64,000 bases of DNA from Litorimonas sp963972195 (lineage in GTDB: Bacteria; Pseudomonadota; Alphaproteobacteria; Caulobacterales; Maricaulaceae): contig CAXATH010000002.1 of NCBI GenBank assembly GCA_963972195.1, positions 124,001-188,000 of the forward strand. Direction: 5' to 3'. A model generated the notes under the pieces. That model had not been told where the DNA came from. It was given only the letters and a program-made list of their open reading frames with translations, and did not search any database. A program made the position numbers and the translations under genes. The number at the start of each line of letters is the position of its first letter. Positions within the stretch are counted from its first letter, which is position 1. Positions 57,148 to 64,000 of this stretch are shown here, one piece after another.

Positions 57148-58623
57148 TCAATCTGTCAGGACTTTTTGCACGGATGTTTTCCATCCCGCGAGAACGTTTC
57201 GGCGTGTCTCTGTGTCCATTTTTGGGTCAAAATGGGAATCAAGTTTCCAAACTTCTTTGATGGTCTCCAGAGACGGAAAGATTTCGGCGCCTATCGCGGC
57301 GAGGGCGGCGGCCCCAAACGCCGTCGTTTCCAAAACTTTTGGCCGTTCTACCGGAATGTCCAACACGCCCGCGAGATATTGCACCATCCAGTCATTGGCG
57401 ACCATGCCGCCATCAACACGGAGAATTTTTGGCTCTACCCCGTCCTGCGCCATGGCTTTGAACAAATCATAGGTCTGGTAACAAACGCTCTCAATCGTTG
57501 CGCGGACGATCTCTGCACGGCCTGTGTCGCGCGTCAGGCCAAACAGCCCGCCCCGCGCATCGGGGTCCCAGTGCGGCGCGCCTAACCCTGTAAAGGCAGG
57601 GACGAGATAAACCCCTTTATTACTGTTCAAACTTTTACAGAGTTGCTCCGTGTCTTTGGCGCGGTCAATGATTTTGACTTCATCACGAAGCCATTGCACG
57701 GCGGCTCCGGCTATAAATATGGACCCTTCCAGCGCGTAGGTGACTTTCCCGCCAAGGCGATAGCAAATGGTAGATAGTAAACGGTTTTCGGACGTGACGC
57801 ATTTTTCCCCTGTATTGAGGATTACAAAACACCCTGTGCCATAAGTCGATTTAATATCGCCTTCTTCAAAACAGGCCTGCCCTATAGCGGCGGCCTGCTG
57901 ATCGCCTGCGACACCCAAAATTGGAATGTCTTTGCCTAAAAGAGAACAGGTGCCGAAGTCATCGACGCAGTCTTTAACCTCCGGCAGGCCTGAGCGCGGC
58001 ACGTTGAACAACTCCAGAAGCTCCTCATCCCATTCCTGCGTATGGATATTAAACAGATTGGTGCGGCTGGCATTTGTCGCGTCTGTGGCGTGGCTCTTCC
58101 CTTCCGTCAGGCGCCAGATGAGAAAGCAATCCACCGTACCGAAGCCGAGTTTATCCTGCTTAGCAAGGTCGCGCGCGCCGTCCACATTGTCCAATATCCA
58201 GGCGATTTTACTGCCGCTGAAATAGGGATCATGGATCAGGCCGGATTTCGCATTGAGCATTTCTACAGGCATCTTCTTGGCCATTTCGCGACAGGCCCCG
58301 GCCGTGCGTCGGTCTTGCCAGACTATGGCATTGTAGAGACAGTCCCCGGTCTCTTTATTCCAGACCAATGTTGTTTCCCGTTGATTGGTAATCCCAATAC
58401 CCGCGACGTCATGGGCATTCTCTTCGGCAAAGTTCCAGGCTTGTTTAAGGGTTTGGAAAACCGTGCCCCAAATCGTTTCGGGGTCATGCTCCACCCATCC
58501 ATCCTGCGGGTAGATTTGCGGGAATTCTTCCTGAGCTTTGAATAGGATCCGCCCGCGCGGAGAAAAGACAAGCGTTCGAGAAGATGTGGTGCCCTGGTCG
58601 ATGGAAAGGATAACTGTGCTCAT
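57148..58623 (-). CDS. glpK: Glycerol kinase
   Basis: FGGY-family kinase making glycerol 3-phosphate, 491 residues. Phosphate-binding region SIDQGTTSSRTLVFSPRGRI, glycerol-site motifs GITNQRETTLVW and WQDRRTAG, then GVAGDQQAAAIGQACFEEGD, the AFTGLGAPHWDPDARGGLFG region and the second ATP motif VDGGMVANDWMVQYLAG. No glpF or glpD gene is adjacent. The catalytic Asp is expected in SIDQG and in the GLGAPHWD segment. Confidence 0.96.
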   Translation of the reverse strand: MSTVILSIDQGTTSSRTLVFSPRGRILFKAQEEFPQIYPQDGWVEHDPETIWGTVFQTLKQAWNFAEENAHDVAGIGITNQRETTLVWNKETGDCLYNAIVWQDRRTAGACREMAKKMPVEMLNAKSGLIHDPYFSGSKIAWILDNVDGARDLAKQDKLGFGTVDCFLIWRLTEGKSHATDATNASRTNLFNIHTQEWDEELLELFNVPRSGLPEVKDCVDDFGTCSLLGKDIPILGVAGDQQAAAIGQACFEEGDIKSTYGTGCFVILNTGEKCVTSENRLLSTICYRLGGKVTYALEGSIFIAGAAVQWLRDEVKIIDRAKDTEQLCKSLNSNKGVYLVPAFTGLGAPHWDPDARGGLFGLTRDTGRAEIVRATIESVCYQTYDLFKAMAQDGVEPKILRVDGGMVANDWMVQYLAGVLDIPVERPKVLETTAFGAAALAAIGAEIFPSLETIKEVWKLDSHFDPKMDTETRRNVLAGWKTSVQKVLTD

Positions 58624-58708
58624 ACCGTCAATCTAATGCCCAGCCGCGCGCCGTCAATCACCTTACTTTCACGCTGGCCAGAGGCGCGTCATCGTCTATA
58701 TCCTTCTT

Positions 58709-59455
58709 ATGGACGGCTGGCCGATACCTTTGGGACAAACCCTTGTGACCTATTTGGCGTTTACGGCCATTATTATTGCGCGGTATTTCATCATTGTCGG
58801 CCCTATCCACTGGGCGCTGTGGAAACGCGCGCCGAGAAAGGCGCGCCGCCTGTCAAAACGAGAGCCGACCCGCGCGACTATTCGCAACGAAATCAAGCTC
58901 TCGACGATCAGCGCCTTCATCTATGCGCTGCCCGCCGCCATCGTTCTCGAGATGTGGAAGGCCGGTGGAACTGCGCTCTATAGCACCCTGCCGGAAAGTG
59001 TCTGGGGGTGGAGCTACCTGTTCCTATCCCCAGCGATATATCTCTTCGCGCAGGACACTTGGTTTTATTTTACGCACCGCCTCATGCACCACCGCAAATT
59101 ATTTGAATACACGCATGAAGGCCACCACCGCTCTGTCCAGCCGACGCCCTGGGCAAGCTTTTCATTCGATCCGATAGAGGCCGTCAGCGCGGCGTGGCTG
59201 CTTCCCGTGATGGCCCTGTTTATTCCGCTGCATGTCGGCGTCGCGCTCGCTCTGCTCATGGTGATGACGATAAACGCCGTGTTCAACCACGCGGGCTGGG
59301 AAGTCTATCCGGATAAATGGGTGAAAGGGTGGTGGGGCCGTCACATCATCACAGCCAGCCACCACAACCTGCATCATACAAAATTCAAAGGGAATTACGG
59401 ATTATATTTCCGGTTTTGGGATAAGGTCTGCGGGACGGATAAGGGGTTGGTTTAA
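58709..59455 (+). CDS. Sterol desaturase / fatty acid hydroxylase family protein
   Basis: Integral membrane di-iron oxygenase, 248 residues. Four or more transmembrane helices and the histidine cluster: FTHRLMHHRKLFEYTHEGHH (first box HRLMHH and second HEGHH) and the downstream ASHHNLHHTKFKGNYGLYF box, ending FWDKVCGTDK. These form the diiron site of the fatty-acid-hydroxylase/sterol-desaturase family, which acts on lipid chains, carotenoids or sterol-like substrates. Divergent from glpK; overlaps the next gene's end by four bases. Confidence 0.9.
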   Translation: MDGWPIPLGQTLVTYLAFTAIIIARYFIIVGPIHWALWKRAPRKARRLSKREPTRATIRNEIKLSTISAFIYALPAAIVLEMWKAGGTALYSTLPESVWGWSYLFLSPAIYLFAQDTWFYFTHRLMHHRKLFEYTHEGHHRSVQPTPWASFSFDPIEAVSAAWLLPVMALFIPLHVGVALALLMVMTINAVFNHAGWEVYPDKWVKGWWGRHIITASHHNLHHTKFKGNYGLYFRFWDKVCGTDKGLV

Positions 59456-59772
59456 GGATCGTACCTAAAACCGCATTGTTTACAGTTCAGAGGTACATAA
59501 GGTTCGCGAACCTTAGGTGTAAAATGAGGAGTAAAATCATATTGTCTGAAAGGCTTTGGTATGGTCCGGAAGCCGCAATCTGGGCACTTCAAATTATAAA
59601 TGATATAAAAGCAAACGACCCAAGGAATAATGCCGGCTAAAGTAATTATAAAGATAGGGAAGTTTAATCTTAGCGTGATGACCAATATTAAAAGCGTAGA
59701 GACCAACCAAAGTGGAATTAATTTGTAATAATAAAAATTTCTATTTTCTGCTCTACGTAAATAGTTTTTCAT
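59452..59772 (-). CDS. Small membrane protein with CxxC zinc-ribbon-like motifs
   Basis: About 106 residues from ATG 59772 (a GTG at 59778 would add two residues). Two transmembrane helices (IPLWLVSTLLILVITLRL and IFIITLAGIIPWVVCFYIIY) then a soluble tail with CPDCGFRTIPKPF and CKQCGFRYDP, two CxxC pairs that should bind one Zn2+ ion in a ribbon. I do not recognise the family. Codon use and base composition are noticeably more AT-rich than neighbouring genes. Convergent with the hydroxylase gene. Confidence 0.7.
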   Translation of the reverse strand: MKNYLRRAENRNFYYYKLIPLWLVSTLLILVITLRLNFPIFIITLAGIIPWVVCFYIIYNLKCPDCGFRTIPKPFRQYDFTPHFTPKVREPYVPLNCKQCGFRYDP

Positions 59773-59790
59773 AAACACAAGCTAAATTCC

Positions 59791-60336
59791 TCACTTGTAA
59801 GCCACCAAGTCCTTGCGGTTAATCATACGGCCCCAAAAGGCATTGAAGGGATGCACTAAATCCGTCGGTCCTGCGGCGTTCTCGAGGGGGAGCTCCGCAT
59901 TATGCCAGGCAAAAATCCCTTCTTTCAGATTATAGACCTCTTTTGCGCCCGCCGCTTTTAATTCGGCTTGAACCTTCTCGGCTAAAATAGAAGAGCGTCT
60001 GCCGACCGAGCAGTAAAAGACGAGCGTTTTGCCGGACCAATCCTGATCAAATTGCGCCATGAAATCCGAAGCGGACAGCTCGGGGTCGACGTGTTTGCTA
60101 TCGATAATATGGCTGACATCAAATTCTTTTTTCTCCCGAACATCAAAGAATAAGGTGTCTTGCGTGCCTAACTCTGCGGCCGATTTTGCGCCAATGTGCC
60201 GAACGGTGCGGTGGTCTTTCACGATGGACACATGCGCTTTGTGAAGCGCCTTATTCTCTTTTTCTTCCGCGACCGAAACTTCGGAAAAGGACGACAGGAA
60301 GAAGCCGAAGAATATCGATAGGATAAATCTGAACAT
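59791..60336 (-). CDS. Exported rhodanese-domain protein
   Basis: 181 residues. A signal peptide (RFILSIFFGFFLSSFSEVSV) precedes a rhodanese domain: TLFFDVREKKEFDVSHIIDS, then the active-site loop VFYCSVGRRSSILAEKVQAE with Cys about 109, and KEVYNLKEGIFAWHNAELPL. It would act as a sulfur or persulfide transferase in the periplasm. Its ATG overlaps the uvrB stop (TAATG), so it is translationally coupled to uvrB. Confidence 0.88.
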   Translation of the reverse strand: MFRFILSIFFGFFLSSFSEVSVAEEKENKALHKAHVSIVKDHRTVRHIGAKSAAELGTQDTLFFDVREKKEFDVSHIIDSKHVDPELSASDFMAQFDQDWSGKTLVFYCSVGRRSSILAEKVQAELKAAGAKEVYNLKEGIFAWHNAELPLENAAGPTDLVHPFNAFWGRMINRKDLVAYK

Positions 60337-62474
60337 TATTCCGCCGCGTCGACTGCCTTTTTCAACTGCGCCATTTCATCCCGCAATCTCGCCGCTTCCT
60401 CAAATTCAAGATTCTCGGCGGCCTCAAACATGCGTTTCTCGAGGTCAGCCATGACGGCGGTCATGTTGCCGCCCATATAAGCTTCCTGCTCGCCCTCGGC
60501 GGCTTCAAGATATTTTTTCTTAATCTGTCCGCTTGGCGTATATTTATTGGCGTCGTCTTTGATTTTTCCGGCCGCCTGACTATCCCCGACCATATCCGCG
60601 ACGCCGCGCAGTACGGTTTGAGGAGTGATTCCGTGCTTCTCATTATGAGCGACTTGGATGTCCCGACGGCGATCTGTTTCATTCATCGCCCGATCCATGG
60701 AGCCCGTGATTTTGTCCGCATAAAGAACGACTTTGGCTTCACTGTTACGCGCCGCCCGTCCGATGGTCTGAATAAGAGCGGTTTCCGATCGCAAGAATCC
60801 TTCCTTATCCGCATCCAGAATACCGACAAAGGCACATTCCGGAATGTCGAGCCCCTCGCGGAGAAGGTTGATACCAATGAGCACATCAAATTTGCCGAGG
60901 CGCAGATCGCGAATAATTTCAATTCGCTCCAGCGTATCCACGTCGCTGTGCATGTATCGGACGCGGATGCCCTGGTCGGTCATATATTCGGTCAGGTCTT
61001 CGGCCATCTTCTTAGTCAGCGTCGTGACCAGAGACCGATATCCGCGGGCGGCGACCTTCTGAACTTCGTCGATCACGTCATCGACCTGATTGGCGCCGTC
61101 TTTGGCAACAGGGCGAATTTCTACGGGCGGGTCAATCAATCCGGTGGGGCGAATAACCTGTTCGACAAAAACGCCGCCCGTGCGCTCCATTTCCCAATCA
61201 CTTGGCGTAGCGGACACATGCACGGTCTGAGGGCGCATAGCGTCCCACTCTTCAAATTTCAGCGGGCGGTTATCGATACAGCTCGGCAGGCGAAAACCAT
61301 GTTCGGCCAAAGTCGATTTCCGGCTGAAGTCGCCTTTACTCATCGCGCCGATTTGCGGCACAGAGACATGGCTCTCATCCATGAAAAGAAGCGCGTCTTC
61401 GGGGAGATATTCAAATAATGTGGGCGGCGGCTCGCCCGGCGCGCGACCTGTCAGGTAACGGGAGTAGTTTTCAATGCCGTTGCAAAATCCGCTGGCCGCC
61501 ATCATTTCCAGATCAAATTCGGTGCGCTGGGCAATACGCTGGGCTTCGAGTAATTTTCCCTCGGCTTCAAATCTCGTGAGTGTCTCGCCGAGTTCCTTCT
61601 TGATACCCTTCATCGCGCTTTGCACGGTTGGCCGAGGCGTCACATAATGCGAGTTAGCATACACGCGGACATTACTGATGTCGCGCTTGGTTTTCCCTGT
61701 CAGAGGGTCGAATTCGGTGATCGAATCTATCTCGTCTCCGAAGAAATCGAACCGCCAGGCCGTATCATCATAGTGAGCCGGGAAAAGTTCAATCGTATCG
61801 CCCCGAACGCGGAACGAGCCGCGCTGAAACGCCAGATCATTGCGCTGATATTGCAGCTCGACAAATTGCGCCATGAGAGTGCGGGGATCCATCTCGTCAC
61901 CCTTTTTCAAATCCACCGTCATCGCCGTATAGGTCTCGACCGACCCAATACCGTAAATACAGGAGACCGAGGCGACAATGATACAATCATCGCGTTCCAA
62001 AATGGCGCGCGTCGCGGCGTGGCGCATCCGGTCGATTTGCTCATTCACCGAACTGTCTTTTTCAATGAATGTGTCGGTGCGCGGAACATAGGCCTCGGGC
62101 TGATAATAATCATAATAGGATACGAAGTATTCAACCGCATTGTCCGGGAAAAAGCTCTTAAATTCGGAATAAAGCTGCGCCGCGAGTGTTTTATTCGGCG
62201 CCATGATCAGGGCAGGGCGCTGGGTCGCCTCAATGATCTTGGCCATAGTAAAAGTTTTACCGGAACCGGTGACCCCCAAAAGGACTTGGTCGCGCTCAAT
62301 CGAGTTCAACCCGTCGCAGAGCTCTTCAATCGCTTTCGGCTGATCGCCCTTAGGCTCATATTCCGAAACAAGCCGAAACCGCTTCCCGCCTTCGGATTTG
62401 TCCGGTCTGTCGGGACGGTGAGGCTGCCACATGGACAGATTTTGTTCCGGATGGAGCTGGGTGACATTCGCCAT
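60336..62474 (-). CDS. uvrB: Excinuclease ABC subunit B
   Basis: DNA-damage verification helicase of nucleotide excision repair, 712 residues. Walker A in LLGVTGSGKTFTMAKIIEAT, the beta-hairpin region VSYYDYYQPEAYVPRTDTFI, Walker B LLFMDESHVSVPQIGAM, the GINLLREGLDIPECAFVGIL motif and QTIGRAARNSEAKVVLYADK, ending in a UVR coiled coil (LEKRMFEAAENLEFEEAARL) that binds UvrC. The N-terminal 30 residues are a hydrophilic extension. No GTTC-N7-GTTC alphaproteobacterial LexA box was recognised in the upstream region. Confidence 0.97.
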   Translation of the reverse strand: MANVTQLHPEQNLSMWQPHRPDRPDKSEGGKRFRLVSEYEPKGDQPKAIEELCDGLNSIERDQVLLGVTGSGKTFTMAKIIEATQRPALIMAPNKTLAAQLYSEFKSFFPDNAVEYFVSYYDYYQPEAYVPRTDTFIEKDSSVNEQIDRMRHAATRAILERDDCIIVASVSCIYGIGSVETYTAMTVDLKKGDEMDPRTLMAQFVELQYQRNDLAFQRGSFRVRGDTIELFPAHYDDTAWRFDFFGDEIDSITEFDPLTGKTKRDISNVRVYANSHYVTPRPTVQSAMKGIKKELGETLTRFEAEGKLLEAQRIAQRTEFDLEMMAASGFCNGIENYSRYLTGRAPGEPPPTLFEYLPEDALLFMDESHVSVPQIGAMSKGDFSRKSTLAEHGFRLPSCIDNRPLKFEEWDAMRPQTVHVSATPSDWEMERTGGVFVEQVIRPTGLIDPPVEIRPVAKDGANQVDDVIDEVQKVAARGYRSLVTTLTKKMAEDLTEYMTDQGIRVRYMHSDVDTLERIEIIRDLRLGKFDVLIGINLLREGLDIPECAFVGILDADKEGFLRSETALIQTIGRAARNSEAKVVLYADKITGSMDRAMNETDRRRDIQVAHNEKHGITPQTVLRGVADMVGDSQAAGKIKDDANKYTPSGQIKKKYLEAAEGEQEAYMGGNMTAVMADLEKRMFEAAENLEFEEAARLRDEMAQLKKAVDAAE

Positions 62475-62626
62475 GGCTCCAATATGGTCATAGTGTGAGG
62501 TTTGGCAAGGCCGCTAAGTGCGACGAGAAGGTTATAAAATTTGAAATAGAGCACAAAAGAAAAATCCACGCCCCAACGCCAAGCGTATTGTTTTAGAGTG
62601 TTTCAATTTGTCAGCTTGGATTTGTC

Positions 62627-63310
62627 ATGACTTTGTCGATTGTGGAAGATAAGATTTCAAAGTCACCGCAGGCAGAAGGGAAATGCATGCCCACCCCCGG
62701 ACCTGGCCAGAATTATGGCCGGACAGCTTCTAAAAAGAGTATCAGCGCTGCGCGCCGGGATGCACAGTGGCTGCACAATATTGCCGAGAGAAAAGACGCG
62801 AAAGCCCTTTCAGATTTGTTCGAAATTTATGGCCCCAAGCTCAAAGGTTGGCTGATGGCCAGAGGCGTTGGCGACGGCACAGCTGAGGATATTGTTCAGG
62901 ACATCATGATAAAGGTTTGGACGAAGGCTCACAAATTTGATCCGTCCAAAGCCAGTTTTGCGACTTGGGTTTACAGAATGACCCGCAATCGCTGGATAGA
63001 TCACAAACGCAAACATGGGCGCATGGATGTTCGTGACCCTGAACTCATGAAAATTATCGCAGATGATGAAGTTCCGTCGGCGGAACATAACTTCATGTCA
63101 CAAGAAAATTCAGACATTTTAAAAGAACAAATTGCGCGTTTATCTAAACCACAACAAACGGCGATCCGTATGGCCTATATGGAATTCAAGACACATAAAG
63201 AGATTGCGTCGGAAATCGGGGTTCCGTTGGGTACTGTCAAAACGCGTATCCGAAGCGCTATTCAAGTTTTAAAATCGAATATGGCTCGACAGATAGGAAA
63301 TATACGATGA
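62627..63310 (+). CDS. ECF-type RNA polymerase sigma factor
   Basis: 227 residues. A Ser/Lys/Pro-rich N-terminal segment (1-45) is longer than usual. Sigma-2 is about 60-125 (LFEIYGPKLKGWLMARGVGD, the DIVQDIMIKVWTKAHKFDP -10-binding region) with WVYRMTRNRWIDHKRK; sigma-4 is about 170-222 (LSKPQQTAIRMAYMEFKTHK, then IASEIGVPLGTVKTRIRSAI, -35 binding). The domain pattern matches the RpoE/EcfG-neighbour group that pairs with ChrR anti-sigma factors and controls singlet-oxygen or oxidative stress responses. It overlaps the anti-sigma gene by four bases (ATGA). Confidence 0.93.
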   Translation: MTLSIVEDKISKSPQAEGKCMPTPGPGQNYGRTASKKSISAARRDAQWLHNIAERKDAKALSDLFEIYGPKLKGWLMARGVGDGTAEDIVQDIMIKVWTKAHKFDPSKASFATWVYRMTRNRWIDHKRKHGRMDVRDPELMKIIADDEVPSAEHNFMSQENSDILKEQIARLSKPQQTAIRMAYMEFKTHKEIASEIGVPLGTVKTRIRSAIQVLKSNMARQIGNIR

Positions 63311-63972
63311 GCTTGCATTTTGAAAATGATGTGGTCTCATCCGAGGCGTGCATAACGGACTACGCCTTAGGGAATCTCAGTCCTGCCAAGCATATTATAA
63401 TGGCCTGTCAAAGCGAGATTTCTGAAAAAGTAGCCGAAGAGGTTTCTTTTCAGGAAGAACTTGCGACAAGCTTTTTAGACGAGACGCAACCCGTTTCTTT
63501 GTCGCCTCACTTTTTAGGGGGCGTGTTGGAAAAGCTTCCACAAGACGAGAGCGATGAAGACGCTCGGCCTTTTGGTCAGGGCTTGGCTCCGAAAACTCTG
63601 CGGTCTGTTTTAGGGCATGGGCTGCAAGACATGAAATGGCGCTCCATGGTTCCGGGTGTCGCTGTACATGACGTTTTGGGAAATCGCCGATACGAAGAAG
63701 GCGAAAGGCTTTATCTTCTCAAAGCCAAGGGGGGGATGAAAATGCCGGAGCATTCTCATAAAGGGGACGAGTGGTCTCTGATCCTGACCGGAAGCTATAC
63801 AATCGGCGATAAAACCTATCGCCGCGGAGACCTGCATATCGAAGACGACACAGTCACCCATGCCCCTCACATTGATGAAGGTGAAGACTGCATCTGTCTT
63901 GTTATGACAGAAGGTCCGCTGTTGATGAAAAGCTGGATTCCGAAGGTTGTGCAAAAGATTGTCGGAATCTGA
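63307..63972 (+). CDS. ChrR-like cupin anti-sigma factor with degenerate zinc site
   Basis: 221 residues. Residues 1-85 resemble the anti-sigma domain of ChrR, but the expected zinc motif HxxxCxxC reads H29-IIM-A33-C34-QS: both ligand positions (33 and 36) are Ala and Ser, with only Cys34 nearby. Residues about 105-215 are a complete ChrR-type cupin: PEHSHKGDEWSLILTGSYTI carries H149, H151 and E155, and H185 follows at the right offset in TVTHAPHID, so the cupin metal site is intact. It should hold the coupled sigma factor in check until stress; a zinc-free anti-sigma domain would be an unusual variant. Confidence 0.9.
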   Translation: MSLHFENDVVSSEACITDYALGNLSPAKHIIMACQSEISEKVAEEVSFQEELATSFLDETQPVSLSPHFLGGVLEKLPQDESDEDARPFGQGLAPKTLRSVLGHGLQDMKWRSMVPGVAVHDVLGNRRYEEGERLYLLKAKGGMKMPEHSHKGDEWSLILTGSYTIGDKTYRRGDLHIEDDTVTHAPHIDEGEDCICLVMTEGPLLMKSWIPKVVQKIVGI

Positions 63973-63999
63973 CGCGCTGACTTAATTAAGCGCGCTTTT
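63973..63999 (+). terminator. Putative terminator of the sigma/anti-sigma operon
   Basis: CGCGCT, ten-base loop, AGCGCG then CTTTTC at the window edge. Six pairs only. Confidence 0.5.
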
Positions 64000-64000
64000 C

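Noticed and set aside
1..64000. Search for CRISPR arrays, insertion sequences, integrases and prophage genes
   Set aside because: No direct-repeat arrays, transposase motifs or phage structural genes were seen by eye.

Overview
The window is a chromosomal segment of an alphaproteobacterium, most likely a marine member of the Hyphomonadales/Caulobacterales side (genus not determinable from the sequence). Supporting points are the class I lysyl-tRNA synthetase, the str-S10-spc-alpha ribosomal cluster ending secY-adk-rpsM-rpsK-rpoA-rplQ with no rpmJ, a 391-residue EF-Tu, a ChrR-type anti-sigma factor and many small envelope proteins typical of that group. No prophage, insertion sequence, CRISPR array or obvious genomic island is visible; G+C looks moderate and even, apart from a small AT-rich gene near 59.5 kb.

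Layout. 1-15.5 kb: a NhaP-type antiporter cut by the left edge, two unrecognised small proteins, an N-acyltransferase (DUF482), a NUDIX hydrolase, tRNA-Ser(GGA), N-formylglutamate amidohydrolase, msrA, nitroreductase, acyl-CoA ligase, gshB, a methionine-rich fasciclin lipoprotein, two YbjQ proteins, a monoacylglycerol-lipase-like hydrolase, an ArsC/Spx-like protein, and mrp translationally coupled to a large exported protein. 15.6-18.8 kb: tRNA-Val(GAC) with a good promoter, then a compact cassette of an SPFH membrane protein, an Arc-like ribbon-helix-helix protein and two very short DUF4177 proteins, then a glycosyltransferase. 19-29 kb: class I ribonucleotide reductase alpha subunit without an adjacent beta gene, an outer-membrane barrel-like protein, an alpha/beta hydrolase, class I lysS, two exported proteins, an S24-type repressor and an ammonium transporter. 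28.9-35.8 kb: DUF952-pyrD, a MATE transporter, a regulated membrane-protein/HTH operon divergent from a DUF2141 gene with twin operator palindromes between them, a YnbE-YdbL pair and TerC.

36-55 kb is the ribosomal super-cluster: rpsL-rpsG-fusA-tuf, rpsJ to rpsQ, rplN to adk, then rpsM-rpsK-rpoA-rplQ, closed by a strong terminator. Its order is conventional but several products carry unusual C-terminal additions. The most striking is rplO: after a complete L15 domain the reading frame continues through a Lys/Ala linker into a DUF2853 domain. L3 and L22 have low-complexity charged tails, and adenylate kinase has a short basic amphipathic tail. Hairpins sit between tuf and rpsJ, rplO and secY, ahead of rpsM, and between rpsK and rpoA.

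55-64 kb: tandem DUF547 exported proteins, tRNA(CAT), glpK, a sterol-desaturase-family hydroxylase, a small zinc-ribbon membrane protein, a rhodanese gene coupled to uvrB, and an ECF sigma/ChrR-like anti-sigma pair whose anti-sigma lacks the expected zinc-binding cysteines.

Best candidates for something undescribed are the L15-DUF2853 fusion, the SPFH/Arc/DUF4177 cassette, the zinc-ligand-less ChrR, the twin-palindrome regulated membrane operon and the methionine-rich fasciclin lipoprotein.
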